Positions 22,634-33,036 of a DNA stretch of 64,000 bases are shown here, in pieces. The notes beneath the pieces are model-generated. The model saw only the letters and a list, made by a program, of their open reading frames with translations. It was not told the DNA's origin and made no database searches. The stretch's first letter is position 1. Each line of letters opens with the position of its first letter. This stretch comes from Exobasidium rhododendri (lineage: Eukaryota > Basidiomycota > Exobasidiomycetes > Exobasidiales > Exobasidiaceae), in the NCBI GenBank assembly GCA_026210745.1, contig CP110632.1:2603001-2667000 (forward strand), in the 5' to 3' direction. The translations under genes were made by a program, and so were the position numbers.

Positions 22634-25600
22634 ATGTCAACGGAAAGGCCCGATCGTCCAGACGACGTGCCGGAGTGGATAAAGACAGCATACCGCCGCC
22701 AGCCAAGAATACTATACAAGACCCCGGAAGGAGATCTTTGCATGGGCGAAAATCAGCGGAGATCAGCCGAGGTTTCGGGCAATTACAGAAGGAAAATCCG
22801 CCAAAAGGAAAATAAGGAAGCTACGTTCAGGGTACTCTATCGCTTCATCGAGAGCTCTGAGCATTTAACGAATGCTCTCGTCTGGTTAGTAGCTGAGCGT
22901 GGCCCTCTCGATCTGTATGCGGATGGGCCTTCCGACGATAAGCCCTCCTTGAATCAATTACCACCAGAAAGAGAGGAAGACTGTGATACAATATTGCAGC
23001 GTGAATTACATGGCTGGGCTGAAGGTGATGAAAAGCGACTAGCGGCCAGTCCTGTATTAACAAGTCAGGGAGACATGAATGTGGATAGCCTGCCTGAGGA
23101 TATAGGCGGCCTCGAACTGAACAAAGGGGTGGCGGCGGAAAACAAGGAGAAGGCCCAACTCATAATGACGTCAAAGATTCCTCGAGTCGGTCTCAGTTTG
23201 ACAGTGTCAACTTCTCCCTCTGGCGGTCCAACTGGTACTCCTCTGTTCCTTCACCTTAGTACGGTTACTAGAGCACTCACTCTAGATATCAACAAGTGCT
23301 TCGGCGACTTGACCACATCTTTGGATGCCGCAAAAGACGCATCGTTTGCTTACTTTAAGCAGTTCATGGTAACCAGACAATTCAGTCGCCATGCTTATCG
23401 TGCAGCGCCCCTTGTGTGTCGCCTCTTGCTTCGTCTCGGCACACCTACGAGGCTCAACGACATGTCCGTCTCTTCGGCAGACAGGTTTGATGTTCTTGGG
23501 CCCGACTATTTGTGTCATATCCACCTACGCAATTCCGATCTAGACGACAAACTAGATCCATACTTCCAAGTCGACACGGGAACAACACCACGGGGGTCTT
23601 TTAAAGCCCACCTTCGAGAGGCGTACTTTTGCGCCGCTCTTGCGCTCGCTAGACCTCACACCTACACAGTGTCAACCATTGGCGTGGAAAGGTCATTCGT
23701 CGAAGCCATTGACGATATGATTACTTCTTTCGATGTCCAACGCTTACGTGGACATGGTCAGAAAGGCTCGAGGTCGTTGGACTTCGATCTCTACGATACA
23801 TACGTCGTAGAGGGATCCGAAGGAGATAGCGGAACACCTCCAAGCCTGCCGTTTCTGAACATTACCTGTAGACGACTTCAAGACATGCCAATGCCTTCAA
23901 AGACACAGGTGATACAGCTGCATCTCGGCTACACGTACTACACGGAAGCCGATTATCTGGAGGACGACGAGCGTGACAGCAATATCAAACATGTAGTCAC
24001 GAGAGGTCGCAAGGAAGTAGGTGTCTGGACCGAGATGCTAGGTCTAGTCTTTCACAGAGAACGCCGTTCTATCCATGTGTTCTTTCCCGAGGGTCTCAAA
24101 GTTGAGGATGGGTACAACGTCATTCCTCACAAAGTTCATCTAGGCCTTGAATTGGGAGCAGTGCCTCCGGCGGAACTTCAGACAGAGGGGCCGCCCAACC
24201 CTAGAGATCACCGCGTCAGACTGCTTGGCATCACGCTTCACGGGGACGAAGAGCCGTCGGCCCAGTATTTGAGAATGCTAGAATATAGCTTGGAGCTTCT
24301 CAATGACGACAGGGACCAGATGTTCTGCCAGGATCGGTCCAATCTTGCACGATACTTGAGCGAGCCCTTCGGACTGCCGAGTGCCTCCTTCGGTGAGAGA
24401 AGGTCATGTGCAATGGAGCACTCTCTTTTTGGATACAACAAGGGTAGCCTAAACATGTTCACGGACAAGAGATTGTATCAGGCACAAATGGATGCCCTCC
24501 AAGCGATTTTCGATACTGAAGTTGACGCCGTCATTGTCAGTGGTATGGGTGGGACTGGCAAGACGTACCTGATCGTCCAATTCAGCAATCGATGGGGTAT
24601 GATCGGTGATCGGATGCCGGAAGAAGTTCGTGTCAAGCACTACTGTACGAGATACGCTAGAGAAGTGGAGACCCGCAAGGGAATGCTTCTCTCGCTAGAG
24701 ACAAGTGCCGACCGGAAAAAGAAGCGTAAAGTGGAGACTGCATCGAGTGTGGAAGACACCTCCTGGAAAGACGATGTGAAGAAATTAAAGCCCCTCTGCT
24801 TAATATTGACACAGACAACCGAAGCTGCTCGTAATGTTGCCTATGACCTGAAAGAGTCTAACGTCAAGTTCCGTCTGCTTAAATCATCACGGTTCGAAGG
24901 ATGGTCTGATGCATTCTATGCCGACTTTGATAGATATGCAGTCTCTGCCGCTATGCTTGCATCGCCTCAAGCCACGGCGAGGACACTTCAGAACTCTTCG
25001 GTCTTAGTGTCTACTTTAGGAGCATTTGCGAACGTCTCAAAGAATGTCTGCATGGTAGGACAGCCGCAAGTTGTCATGATTGATGAAGCTAGTCAGGTCT
25101 TCGCTGCTACGGTTTCTGCGACACTACAGCAACTGCATTGCACGACCAAGCTGGTGCTCTTTGGTGATGTCAAACAACTGCAACCGTACATGCATGAGAA
25201 TGTTCCTCGCCTACACTCGGCTTTGCAGAAGCTTATACTAGTTTACGAGCAAGGGGGCATTAAGTCAGAGCGGATAAGGCACATTCATCTTAATCAGTCC
25301 CGCCGAATGCCCAGCCAGCTTACCAACTTCTTCTCTTTCAATCGGTACGATCGCCTGTTGTTACATGGAGATGGTTCTTCCCCGACAGAAACGGTTCCGG
25401 GCTCTCATAGCGTGTACCTCCGCTACATTTGTAGCGACTCTACGGATAGAAGAACGGTATCTGGCTCTAGATACAACAGTGCCGAAGCCGAAAACATTGC
25501 GTACATTGCGAATGCGCTTAAGACAATGGGCTTGTCTTTCTCGATTGTCACCTACTACGCAGCTCAGCGCGCCGAGATTGAGCTCTATCTTCGAGACGAG

Positions 25601-26065
25601 AGTAGGAAGGAGGGTAGTTGTCTCGTTTCCGAGGATGCAGACGATAAGGTCTTTACCATCGATTCTTATCAAGGAAAGGATGACGACTTCATCATCCTCT
25701 CGACTGTTTGCTCTCAGTTCAAGGAAGACGAGGAAGCTTTTGTTTTTGATCAACATAGACAGACCGTGGCCCTTAGTCGATGCCGTAGGGGCATGTTCGT
25801 GGTGTCGAATGCGAGGTTCCTCAATCAGATGAATTTACTTGGATCGTCATTACTATGTGCCCTTTGGCAAGAGGCGGACACAATCTACCTGCCGGACGAA
25901 CACTCGGCGCTGGTCTGCTTCCTGGATTCATTTGCCCCTCCCCCTGACGTCTCCTCACCTCTTCACCCGTCGAACTCTCAGACGGAGTCTCTTATCACTC
26001 CGCGATCACCTCTTCGGTATGCTGGTGGGTTTCCCCCATACACACCTCCCAGCAATGTATCATAG
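22634..26065 (+). CDS. Orphan superfamily 1 helicase-like ATPase
   Basis: Intronless 1,143-residue protein; the ATG at 22634 is the first in the frame. The C-terminal half is an SF1 (UPF1/Dna2/NAM7-like, AAA_11-AAA_12) helicase core: motif I VSGMGGTGKTYL (about residues 636-647), motif Ia LCLILTQTTEAARNVA, motif II VVMIDEASQ (about 815), motif III LVLFGDVKQLQP (about 840), motif IV region HLNQSRRMP, motif V TIDSYQGKDDDFIILS (about 1010) and motif VI VALSRCRRGMFVV (about 1045). The first ~600 residues match nothing I know; they have no Cys/His-rich UPF1 domain, no Cas4-like nuclease cysteines and no zinc fingers that I can see. The C-terminus is Ser/Pro-rich. Substrate (RNA or DNA) and role are unknown. 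Confidence 0.85.
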   Translation: MSTERPDRPDDVPEWIKTAYRRQPRILYKTPEGDLCMGENQRRSAEVSGNYRRKIRQKENKEATFRVLYRFIESSEHLTNALVWLVAERGPLDLYADGPSDDKPSLNQLPPEREEDCDTILQRELHGWAEGDEKRLAASPVLTSQGDMNVDSLPEDIGGLELNKGVAAENKEKAQLIMTSKIPRVGLSLTVSTSPSGGPTGTPLFLHLSTVTRALTLDINKCFGDLTTSLDAAKDASFAYFKQFMVTRQFSRHAYRAAPLVCRLLLRLGTPTRLNDMSVSSADRFDVLGPDYLCHIHLRNSDLDDKLDPYFQVDTGTTPRGSFKAHLREAYFCAALALARPHTYTVSTIGVERSFVEAIDDMITSFDVQRLRGHGQKGSRSLDFDLYDTYVVEGSEGDSGTPPSLPFLNITCRRLQDMPMPSKTQVIQLHLGYTYYTEADYLEDDERDSNIKHVVTRGRKEVGVWTEMLGLVFHRERRSIHVFFPEGLKVEDGYNVIPHKVHLGLELGAVPPAELQTEGPPNPRDHRVRLLGITLHGDEEPSAQYLRMLEYSLELLNDDRDQMFCQDRSNLARYLSEPFGLPSASFGERRSCAMEHSLFGYNKGSLNMFTDKRLYQAQMDALQAIFDTEVDAVIVSGMGGTGKTYLIVQFSNRWGMIGDRMPEEVRVKHYCTRYAREVETRKGMLLSLETSADRKKKRKVETASSVEDTSWKDDVKKLKPLCLILTQTTEAARNVAYDLKESNVKFRLLKSSRFEGWSDAFYADFDRYAVSAAMLASPQATARTLQNSSVLVSTLGAFANVSKNVCMVGQPQVVMIDEASQVFAATVSATLQQLHCTTKLVLFGDVKQLQPYMHENVPRLHSALQKLILVYEQGGIKSERIRHIHLNQSRRMPSQLTNFFSFNRYDRLLLHGDGSSPTETVPGSHSVYLRYICSDSTDRRTVSGSRYNSAEAENIAYIANALKTMGLSFSIVTYYAAQRAEIELYLRDESRKEGSCLVSEDADDKVFTIDSYQGKDDDFIILSTVCSQFKEDEEAFVFDQHRQTVALSRCRRGMFVVSNARFLNQMNLLGSSLLCALWQEADTIYLPDEHSALVCFLDSFAPPPDVSSPLHPSNSQTESLITPRSPLRYAGGFPPYTPPSNVS

Positions 26066-26469
26066 TGTATTGAAGAATATCCCTTCCCAATTTCCCTCTC
26101 TCGTCTTGCGTTCATTTTCTGTAATGACATCACATTTTACGTCCGGAAGTCTTCTCGTACATAACGTCACTGCCTATACAGCAAACAGGTAAGAGGATTG
26201 CAGTAGGAATGCTAGCAGTTTCAAGGGTATTTAAAGGACGTCTATGACCCCGAGATTCCCCCCTCTACACCCTACGAACATGTACACCTCCACTAAGCAT
26301 CATCTTCCTGTTCCTTCCTCCTCCTCTTCCTCCACTGTCTCTATTCCTCGCTATCGCCTACTCTGATTCAGACGTTGCAAGCAAGGTGGAAGATAAGAAC
26401 TTTTCATTTCGTAAAAGCGGAGAATTGTACAACAAGAATGATAGCGGGAAGAGGGGATGCAGTGACACT
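26066..26469. other. Convergent intergenic region, helicase / catalase
   Basis: 404 bp holding the 3' ends of two convergent genes. Pyrimidine-rich with AT-rich patches. No ORF on either strand that I can support. Confidence 0.5.
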
Positions 26470-27957
26470 TTAAGCACCGATCTTCGCAGCGATTCGAGAA
26501 GCGATGTCGGGGTGGACTCGCTTGAACACTCCCAATTGTCGCTGAACGATCTCCTTGTGTTTTGCACCACCCAAATGACCAGACACGTTGTTGATGAATC
26601 GCTCCTTGGCGCCATCGTCAAACACCTTCTCCCAGAGGGCTCGAGGCTGTTCAAAGTCCTTCTCATCGACTTCAGACAGGAAGTTCTCAATTTGACCTCC
26701 AGCGAACTGCTCGTGTGCTACAGCCACTGTGTTTCGCTTGGAGTACTGAAGAGGCTTGATAGAGCTTTGGTAGTTGGGCCTGGATCCTTGATTGCCGTTG
26801 ACTGTCATAGCTCCATCTCGCTGGAACGAAGCGACCGGAACGAGCGGTGCGTTAACGGGAATCTGCTGGTAGTTGACTCCGAGTCTGTGTCGGTGGGTAT
26901 CGGGGTAGGAGAAGAGTCTGCTCTGCAAGACTGGGTCGGCAGATGGCTCAATACCTGGGACCAAGTGGGAGGGCGAGAAGGCGACCTGCTCAATCTCGGC
27001 AAAGTAATTCTCTGGGTTCTTGTTGAGCGTAATCTTTCCGACTGGTCGCAAAGGGTACTCGTCGTGTGGCCAGATCTTGGTCAAGTCAAAGACAGAGTAT
27101 CGGAATTGCTCTGCCTGTTGCTGACTCATGGTCTGGACGGACACAGTCCACGAGGGGAACTTTCCGTTCTCAATGTCGGTGAACAGCTCCTCGTTGTGGA
27201 TATCTGGGTTCTCACCCGCAAGCTTGACACCTTCCTCTTGCGTGTAGAAGTCGACACCTTGGTCACTTCGGACGTGGATCTGGACGTATTGCCACTCGCC
27301 CTGGTCGTTGACGAACTTGAAGGTGTGTCCGGAGTATCCGTGCTGGAAAGCGTGTCCCTTGGGAATACCTCGGTCTCCCATCAAGATCATAACTTGGTGG
27401 ATAGACTCTGGGTTCTGCGAAAGGTAATCCCAAAACATATCGTTGTCTTTAAGGTGTGTTTGAGGGTCTCTCTTCTGTGTGTGGATAAAGTGGGGGAACT
27501 TGGCAGGGTCACGGACGAAGAAGACGGGGGTGTTGTTGAAGACCCAGTCCAAATTTCCCTCCTCCGTTCGCATCTTGATCGAGAATCCTCGAGGGTCACG
27601 GGCAGTGTCGGCCGATCCAGATTCACCACCGACAGTGGAGAATCGCATCGTGACGGGCGTCTTCTTGCCACTCTCGAAAAGCTTGGCACAACTCAAGTCT
27701 GAGATGTCATGCGTGGCCTCAAAGACACCGTGGGCTCCACCTCCCTTTGCGTGTACGACTCTTTCTGGGATCCTCTCCCGGTCAAAGTGGGCCAGCAGGT
27801 CGATGTGGTGGAAGTCTTGCAAGAGAAGAGCGCCTCCGATGGACTTGTTGCTCGTCTTTACACGTTGCGCCTCGTAGGGAGTAGCGTAGGGGGCACCATT
27901 GGAGGTGGTGTAGGCGACTGACTCTGGGCCAGAGGTGGATACGGCTTTGGATGGCAT
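26470..27957 (-). CDS. Small-subunit (clade 3) haem catalase
   Basis: Decomposes hydrogen peroxide to water and oxygen. Intronless, 495 residues, the usual length for small-subunit catalases. The frame is open to 28020, but the first ATG is 27957 (MPSKAV). Motifs: FDRERIPERVVHAKGGGAHG (distal catalytic His), VTMRFSTVGGESGSADT, DWVFNNTPVFFVRDPAKFP with the catalytic Asn, and RLFSYPDTHRHRLG (proximal haem-ligand Tyr). There is no signal peptide, and no SKL-type PTS1 at the C-terminus (AAKIGA), so it is likely cytosolic. Strong codon bias is implied by a long chance ORF on the opposite strand. It has a good TATA box about 65 bp upstream of the ATG, consistent with an inducible or highly expressed gene. 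Confidence 0.96.
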   Translation of the reverse strand: MPSKAVSTSGPESVAYTTSNGAPYATPYEAQRVKTSNKSIGGALLLQDFHHIDLLAHFDRERIPERVVHAKGGGAHGVFEATHDISDLSCAKLFESGKKTPVTMRFSTVGGESGSADTARDPRGFSIKMRTEEGNLDWVFNNTPVFFVRDPAKFPHFIHTQKRDPQTHLKDNDMFWDYLSQNPESIHQVMILMGDRGIPKGHAFQHGYSGHTFKFVNDQGEWQYVQIHVRSDQGVDFYTQEEGVKLAGENPDIHNEELFTDIENGKFPSWTVSVQTMSQQQAEQFRYSVFDLTKIWPHDEYPLRPVGKITLNKNPENYFAEIEQVAFSPSHLVPGIEPSADPVLQSRLFSYPDTHRHRLGVNYQQIPVNAPLVPVASFQRDGAMTVNGNQGSRPNYQSSIKPLQYSKRNTVAVAHEQFAGGQIENFLSEVDEKDFEQPRALWEKVFDDGAKERFINNVSGHLGGAKHKEIVQRQLGVFKRVHPDIASRIAAKIGA

Positions 27958-28611
27958 ATTGTAGGTGAAGGAGATGCTACGATAGATGAGGAAGAGTGGA
28001 ACAAAGCTGCACAGACGCACCTTTATATACCTTGACCGTATCTGCTCCGGAAGCTTGTAGAAGGGCTTTCTCTCTCCTTTCGCCGCCTGTCAATCGCCTG
28101 TGCGGCCACCCATTCGGCGAGTCGAGCTCCACTTTACAATAGGTAAAATAGCCTCAAATACATTTAGGCTTTCGCCTCAAAGCCCAATTTCTAACCAATC
28201 ATGGCATTCCAATTACCGTCACGCAATGGGGGGCGCGCATGGACACTGCTCTTGTACCAGGTGGTAGACACGTGGACGGCTTCCCAGTCGGCATTCGCTA
28301 CCGGTACTCGCGCTGGAGAGGGGAACGCAATCGCGTGCCCGCACAAGTTCAATCAGTATCTCTGATTAGTCAGAAACCCTCACCGAAGCTCAATACTCCA
28401 TCGCAACCTGCTTCTTGTTGTCTGATTTCACACCAAGATCTCTTCCTTTGAACTCGATCAATTATCTAGAATAACGTGATGATGATATAAAATACAGCAT
28501 AGAGTCTCGATGAAGGCAGAAGGATGCGCTCCTTGTCGAAGAGCCGTGAATCATTGCAGAAATACAAGGGCCAAACGCTACGCCGGTGCCCAGACTAAAG
28601 GGTCCAATCTA
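27958..28611. other. Catalase promoter and RasGEF 3' region
   Basis: Between two minus-strand genes. Contains the catalase TATA box (28022-28029), CCAAT-like motifs around 28190-28215 and the presumed RasGEF 3' UTR near 28440-28600. Confidence 0.55.
28022..28029 (-). promoter_or_regulatory. TATA box of the catalase gene
   Basis: Minus strand reads TATATAAA, 65 bp upstream of the chosen catalase start. The distance implies a very short 5' UTR. Confidence 0.7.
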
Positions 28612-31600
28612 CTACTTCCAGTTGAAGAGGTCTAGACCTAGTTTGGTGTCATTCACACCTCGACTGGTAATGGTGGCGGGACTTTGAAAGTGTCCAGTCT
28701 CGTTGTTGAAGGAGTTACTCCGTGGCTCTAGCATCAGGCTTCGTCGGTAGAGGTCGTCTGCCGTTCCACCGACTTTGCCTTGCTGAAGTTCGTTCAAGAC
28801 CGTTTGCAGATAGCTTTGAATCTCTGGCACTTCCACCAGATTGTACGGCACTTGAAATCGTTGGAGGTCGCCAATGATTCGACTCATCTTGACGTACTTG
28901 TCAAAGTTCAGCAGTTTCTTCGATGGATCGGCAGGAGAAGGCCGTGTAGACGCGTTTCCTTCATGACAAAAGGTCAAGTCAGTCAGGAAGAGGCCGACAA
29001 AGGGGAGGGCAGGAGCGACAGTCTGTCGCAGCGTCTGTCGATAACCGGCAAAGTTGCGAGTATGTTCGATCGCTTGACGTTGAAAGTCCATCATTTGGCG
29101 ATACTTTGTCGGAAGTCCGTCCCACGTCTTCTTTAGTCTGGAAATCGTCGATGAATTGAGGGCACATTGAATGGCCATCAGGGTGTTAAAGTTACTCAGA
29201 CCCAAGCACCGATCGCCCAATTTGATAAAGAATCGAATAAGTTGCGTCCTTTTCCTAGCATCCTCTTCTTCCAAGATGCATTCACTGATCCACCCGGTGA
29301 TCTGCGTGCTGAGAGCGCTCATCGTCTTGACGTGAACAGCGTTACTGATGCCCGTCTTCTTGCTGAACTCTTGTCCAAGCAATTCTTCCGGCAGGATGGA
29401 GCAGTAGATCTTGCTCTCCATCACGGTGAATTGCCTCGCCAGTTCAAGCGGGTCAAAGTCCACCACATTGATCTTGCTGACGTTGTTGGCACGCAGCAAG
29501 GTGAACATGTTCTTGCTGATCAACGGCGCGGGTGGCGCTGAAGCTCCTTTTGAGGATGAAGTGACCGTAGAGTACATGGACATGCTACCACCACCGTCAT
29601 TGCTCAGCGCCGACACACCCTTGACTCGATCCATGGACATCATTCGCTTCAATGAGCCTGGTCCGACGCCTCCGCCTCCTCCTCCTGCCCCTCCACGTAT
29701 GGAAGAGTTGTTCGATATGGTGGCCAGGGGATTGATCTGCATCGTCGCTCTGTTCACCTTTCCGGCCACCTGTCTCTTCTTTGCTATCTCCGCCAGTCGT
29801 TGACCAGGTTTGTGAAGGGAGTGTGTCATGGAAGTCTGCGTGAAGTGAATCAGTCTCTCCAGAATGACATAGTCTGTAGGTGGGTTCCAATGGTTCTCTA
29901 GCCACATTTTAAAGAAATTAAACACACGAAGACGAACAGGCGCCACCTTGACCTCTGTCCACTTTGTGAATTCTTCTGCATTCAATTCGATGTCCACGGG
30001 CGCTCGAAGATTGTAGCGAGCTTCCAAGGCGTCAAAGAGATCGCTCGGTAGAGTAAAGAGGCGGAAACACAGGAAGAATGTGTTCTGGAAGCTAGCGTCG
30101 ATCGTGGTGTCGTGTGGTGTCATTCTCTCTACCAACGCCTGGAGCGTGGCACCAGTCAACTGACCTTCCACATTGAAGCAGACGTTGGCATCTTCCGACT
30201 CGAATGCAAGGGTGGCGGCAGAATTTCCCTCAGACGAGGAAGCGGAAGAAGAAGAGGGAGAGGCAGTGATGCGGGATAATCTCGAAAGATCGTCTTGGCT
30301 CTGATTCTCTCGTTCCGCTTGCTCCATCGAAGGTCTGGCAGAAGTGTTGGCCGTAGAATCAGATCGAGAGGAATGTAAAGTCGAGCCAGAAGTCCTGGAA
30401 TGTTCCCTCGACATTGGCTCACTTGCGTCACTGTTGTCACCCACATTCTCGGTCGAATCGAGTAGTCTGTTGCTTGTGATTCCCACCCTTGACGATTGTT
30501 TCCTAACTTGCAATTTGCCATCCAAGGCGGCTTCTTCCTCTTCAATCACTTCGAATGATCCTGTGGATTGACTCAGAGAGTTGTGTTCGTACTGCTCTCG
30601 GAGGCAGCTCAAGCTACTAGCCTTTCTGCCTAACAAGGACAGCGTGTGCTTTCCTCTCTTCAATCCGCCCGGTTGTACTTCAATGTGCGCCGTTTCTGGC
30701 TCTTGCCCCTCCACGTTGTTCTCTTCTGCTACCTCTTTCTTGTTGCTCTGATTCTGATTGACTGAAGTGATGGTGATCTGGACACCTCTGATGCCTCGAC
30801 CGAGACAGAGCTTAACCGCTCCCACACACTCGCCACCCGTCCTAAGCACCGCTGTAGCCGACTGCAACAGCTTGATCTTCTCCTCGTCTTCATTGGCAAA
30901 GACGGGAGAAGTCGGCAGGCTGCTATTTGCAATCGACGCAGCAGTAGCAGCACCACCAGCAGCAGCAGTAGTAGTAGCAGTGGTGGCAGTAGTCGAAGTA
31001 ATGATGCGAGCTGCGGTGACCAAGGCAGCAGTCGCTTCGTAGACGTTCTCCCGAGTCTCCCAAAGAATCTCCATCTGGCCAGGTAATTCTGTTTGAAGCA
31101 AGCGATTGTTGTGGACGGCTTCCACGACGACGAGCAATGCTCTCACACCGTCTACTGTCGCTCTTGTCAGATCAATGAGAAAGGCGTAGCTGGATGCATG
31201 ACTGTCTCGAGTATGACTGTGGATGTGGCCGATGAAAGCGGCAATGATGGAAAGCAAATGATCGTTGGCATGATCAAGTCGATGTAGTACTTCGGTGGGA
31301 GTGCAAACAGTCAGACCGTTGACCGATGAAATGACAGAAGAAGGGTCACTAGGGTCAGCAAAGTCGTCGGTGAGTGAATCGCATGATCCAGATTGAGAAG
31401 TGCCCGAGCCTGAACCGGATCCCGAGTGGGAGCCGATACCAGAATCAAGAGAATGACCGCAAGAACTGGAATCAATCGTTTCCGATTTAAGGGAGTTGCT
31501 TCGGCTTCGATCCATGTCGATGCTTTCGATTTGCGCTCTCATCCTACTAGCTTGTACGTTAAGCTGCTGCTGCTGCTGCCTGTTGGCAGGAACGATCACT

Positions 31601-33036
31601 GCCGACGAAGTGTGGAGATCGAGGAAACTTTTCGTACTCCGTGGGGAGCCATGGGTGGAAGAGTAAGCCGTGCGAAAGGAGGAATTTTGCGGTGAATCAG
31701 GTGTAGGTGTCTTGTCTTGATCACTTCGATTTAAAGGTGGATGAAACATATTTCGGTGTTGAAAGGGGGAGTGAGTGTTTGCTCCACCCATTCTTCGCTC
31801 GTCGTAGAAGTCGTCATAGACAGACGAGCGTCGATCAGGAATAGCGACGCCACATTCGATAGCCACCTCTAAGAATCTTCGAACATTCTTGAGAACACAG
31901 TCTGCCATCTGAACCATCTCCTCCATCTCCCAGTGTCGTCTGGACTCATCGATGAGGGGTGCAGAGGCACTGCGAGCTTGAGTCACTAACTTGGACAGCT
32001 CTGCCAAGATCTGTTTTCTTTCCTTTGCCAAGATAGGGTGAGCCTTGAGGATCTTTGATTCTCGTGTCAAGCAATCGGTACCCGAGAGAACAGATCGGAC
32101 AGAGGTAATGACACAGGCCGTCGACGGTTGAAAGTGCGCAACTCGATTGGCTTGAACGGCATTGCGAAGTAGTGAAATGGCTTGGTAGATGGGATCCAAC
32201 ACAGAAGAAGGAATTCCGCGATTCGAGTTGGTAAGATATGTGTTGGCTGTAGGCGTCGGTGTGCGAGATAGGAAAGGTACATTGCGAGCGCCATTGATGG
32301 TGGCTGTATGGCTGCTATTGCTGGATGGCGTGTCGTTGTTGCCAAGGCTACGGTTTCGAAGCACACCATTCCAAGCTTTGTTTTCACCTTCCAACCCACC
32401 CATGTCTCCACTTTGTCGTGGACTGTCAACGTCTTCATTGGATGATTGGTGATCAAGTGAAGACGTGATTCCATCCTCGTCGACGTAGTTGCTTGGGAAC
32501 CAGCCTCTTTGTCCGTCCAGTTCACCATCCCACCAACCAGACTCATCTCGATTGAACACTTTGATCACTTGACCAGAAGAAAAGGACAGGCAAGTTGCAT
32601 TGGTCGAGGTGAAATCATGCAAGGCGACAACGTATTCCTCCGTCCCTGCTTCTACATCCTCTTCTTCATCATCTTCATCGTCGTCTTCGTAGTATTCCGC
32701 TTCTTCATGCCCCCTGACTGATCTACTCATAGAGTCAGACAAGGCTGGGTGCCGTTGTGGTTGTGTGTCGAATTGCATGGGACTAGTAAAGGAGCGGTGT
32801 GCCTGACCTCGCTGTGGAGGACGGCTGTTCGCGCCCATGACTGACTCGACGTTGTTTCCTGCCATGGAGTCCAGAGAGACGAGGGCCACTTTCTCCTCTT
32901 CAGCTGCTGTAGTGGAAGAGGAGACGCGAAGGTTGGTAGGTCGCAAACGAGACTGCAAGTATAGAGCATTGATCGTGTTTGACGTTGAAGTAGATGCTGC
33001 GGTGTTGCTAGGAACACTGACTCGTAAGGAAGCCAT
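28612..33036 (-). CDS. CDC25: Cdc25-type Ras guanine-nucleotide exchange factor with SH3 domain
   Basis: 1,474-residue intronless protein; loads Ras with GTP upstream of the cAMP/PKA and mating/morphogenesis pathways. Domains: disordered start with an Asp/Glu run (about 112-130), SH3 domain (about 133-190; ALHDF, WWDGELDGQRGWFPSNYV), long Ser-rich middle with folded helical segments, REM/RasGEF-N domain (about 945-1070; GQLTGATLQALVERMTP), and catalytic RasGEF domain (about 1190-1420; ARQFTVMESKIYCSI, IRFFIKLGDRCLGLSNFNTLMAIQCAL, PFVGLFLTDLTF). The order SH3-REM-CDC25 is that of yeast Cdc25 and fungal Aff/Sql-type exchange factors. Start at ATG 33036. Poly-Gly, poly-Ala/Thr and poly-Gln runs lie between domains. 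The upstream region is unusually long. Confidence 0.93.
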   Translation of the reverse strand: MASLRVSVPSNTAASTSTSNTINALYLQSRLRPTNLRVSSSTTAAEEEKVALVSLDSMAGNNVESVMGANSRPPQRGQAHRSFTSPMQFDTQPQRHPALSDSMSRSVRGHEEAEYYEDDDEDDEEEDVEAGTEEYVVALHDFTSTNATCLSFSSGQVIKVFNRDESGWWDGELDGQRGWFPSNYVDEDGITSSLDHQSSNEDVDSPRQSGDMGGLEGENKAWNGVLRNRSLGNNDTPSSNSSHTATINGARNVPFLSRTPTPTANTYLTNSNRGIPSSVLDPIYQAISLLRNAVQANRVAHFQPSTACVITSVRSVLSGTDCLTRESKILKAHPILAKERKQILAELSKLVTQARSASAPLIDESRRHWEMEEMVQMADCVLKNVRRFLEVAIECGVAIPDRRSSVYDDFYDERRMGGANTHSPFQHRNMFHPPLNRSDQDKTPTPDSPQNSSFRTAYSSTHGSPRSTKSFLDLHTSSAVIVPANRQQQQQLNVQASRMRAQIESIDMDRSRSNSLKSETIDSSSCGHSLDSGIGSHSGSGSGSGTSQSGSCDSLTDDFADPSDPSSVISSVNGLTVCTPTEVLHRLDHANDHLLSIIAAFIGHIHSHTRDSHASSYAFLIDLTRATVDGVRALLVVVEAVHNNRLLQTELPGQMEILWETRENVYEATAALVTAARIITSTTATTATTTAAAGGAATAASIANSSLPTSPVFANEDEEKIKLLQSATAVLRTGGECVGAVKLCLGRGIRGVQITITSVNQNQSNKKEVAEENNVEGQEPETAHIEVQPGGLKRGKHTLSLLGRKASSLSCLREQYEHNSLSQSTGSFEVIEEEEAALDGKLQVRKQSSRVGITSNRLLDSTENVGDNSDASEPMSREHSRTSGSTLHSSRSDSTANTSARPSMEQAERENQSQDDLSRLSRITASPSSSSASSSEGNSAATLAFESEDANVCFNVEGQLTGATLQALVERMTPHDTTIDASFQNTFFLCFRLFTLPSDLFDALEARYNLRAPVDIELNAEEFTKWTEVKVAPVRLRVFNFFKMWLENHWNPPTDYVILERLIHFTQTSMTHSLHKPGQRLAEIAKKRQVAGKVNRATMQINPLATISNNSSIRGGAGGGGGGVGPGSLKRMMSMDRVKGVSALSNDGGGSMSMYSTVTSSSKGASAPPAPLISKNMFTLLRANNVSKINVVDFDPLELARQFTVMESKIYCSILPEELLGQEFSKKTGISNAVHVKTMSALSTQITGWISECILEEEDARKRTQLIRFFIKLGDRCLGLSNFNTLMAIQCALNSSTISRLKKTWDGLPTKYRQMMDFQRQAIEHTRNFAGYRQTLRQTVAPALPFVGLFLTDLTFCHEGNASTRPSPADPSKKLLNFDKYVKMSRIIGDLQRFQVPYNLVEVPEIQSYLQTVLNELQQGKVGGTADDLYRRSLMLEPRSNSFNNETGHFQSPATITSRGVNDTKLGLDLFNWK

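Noticed and set aside
26386-27702. 438-codon ORF on the + strand opposite the catalase gene
   Set aside because: It is antisense to a fully convincing catalase; its repetitive Val/Leu/Ser/Arg composition is what biased catalase codons give on the other strand.
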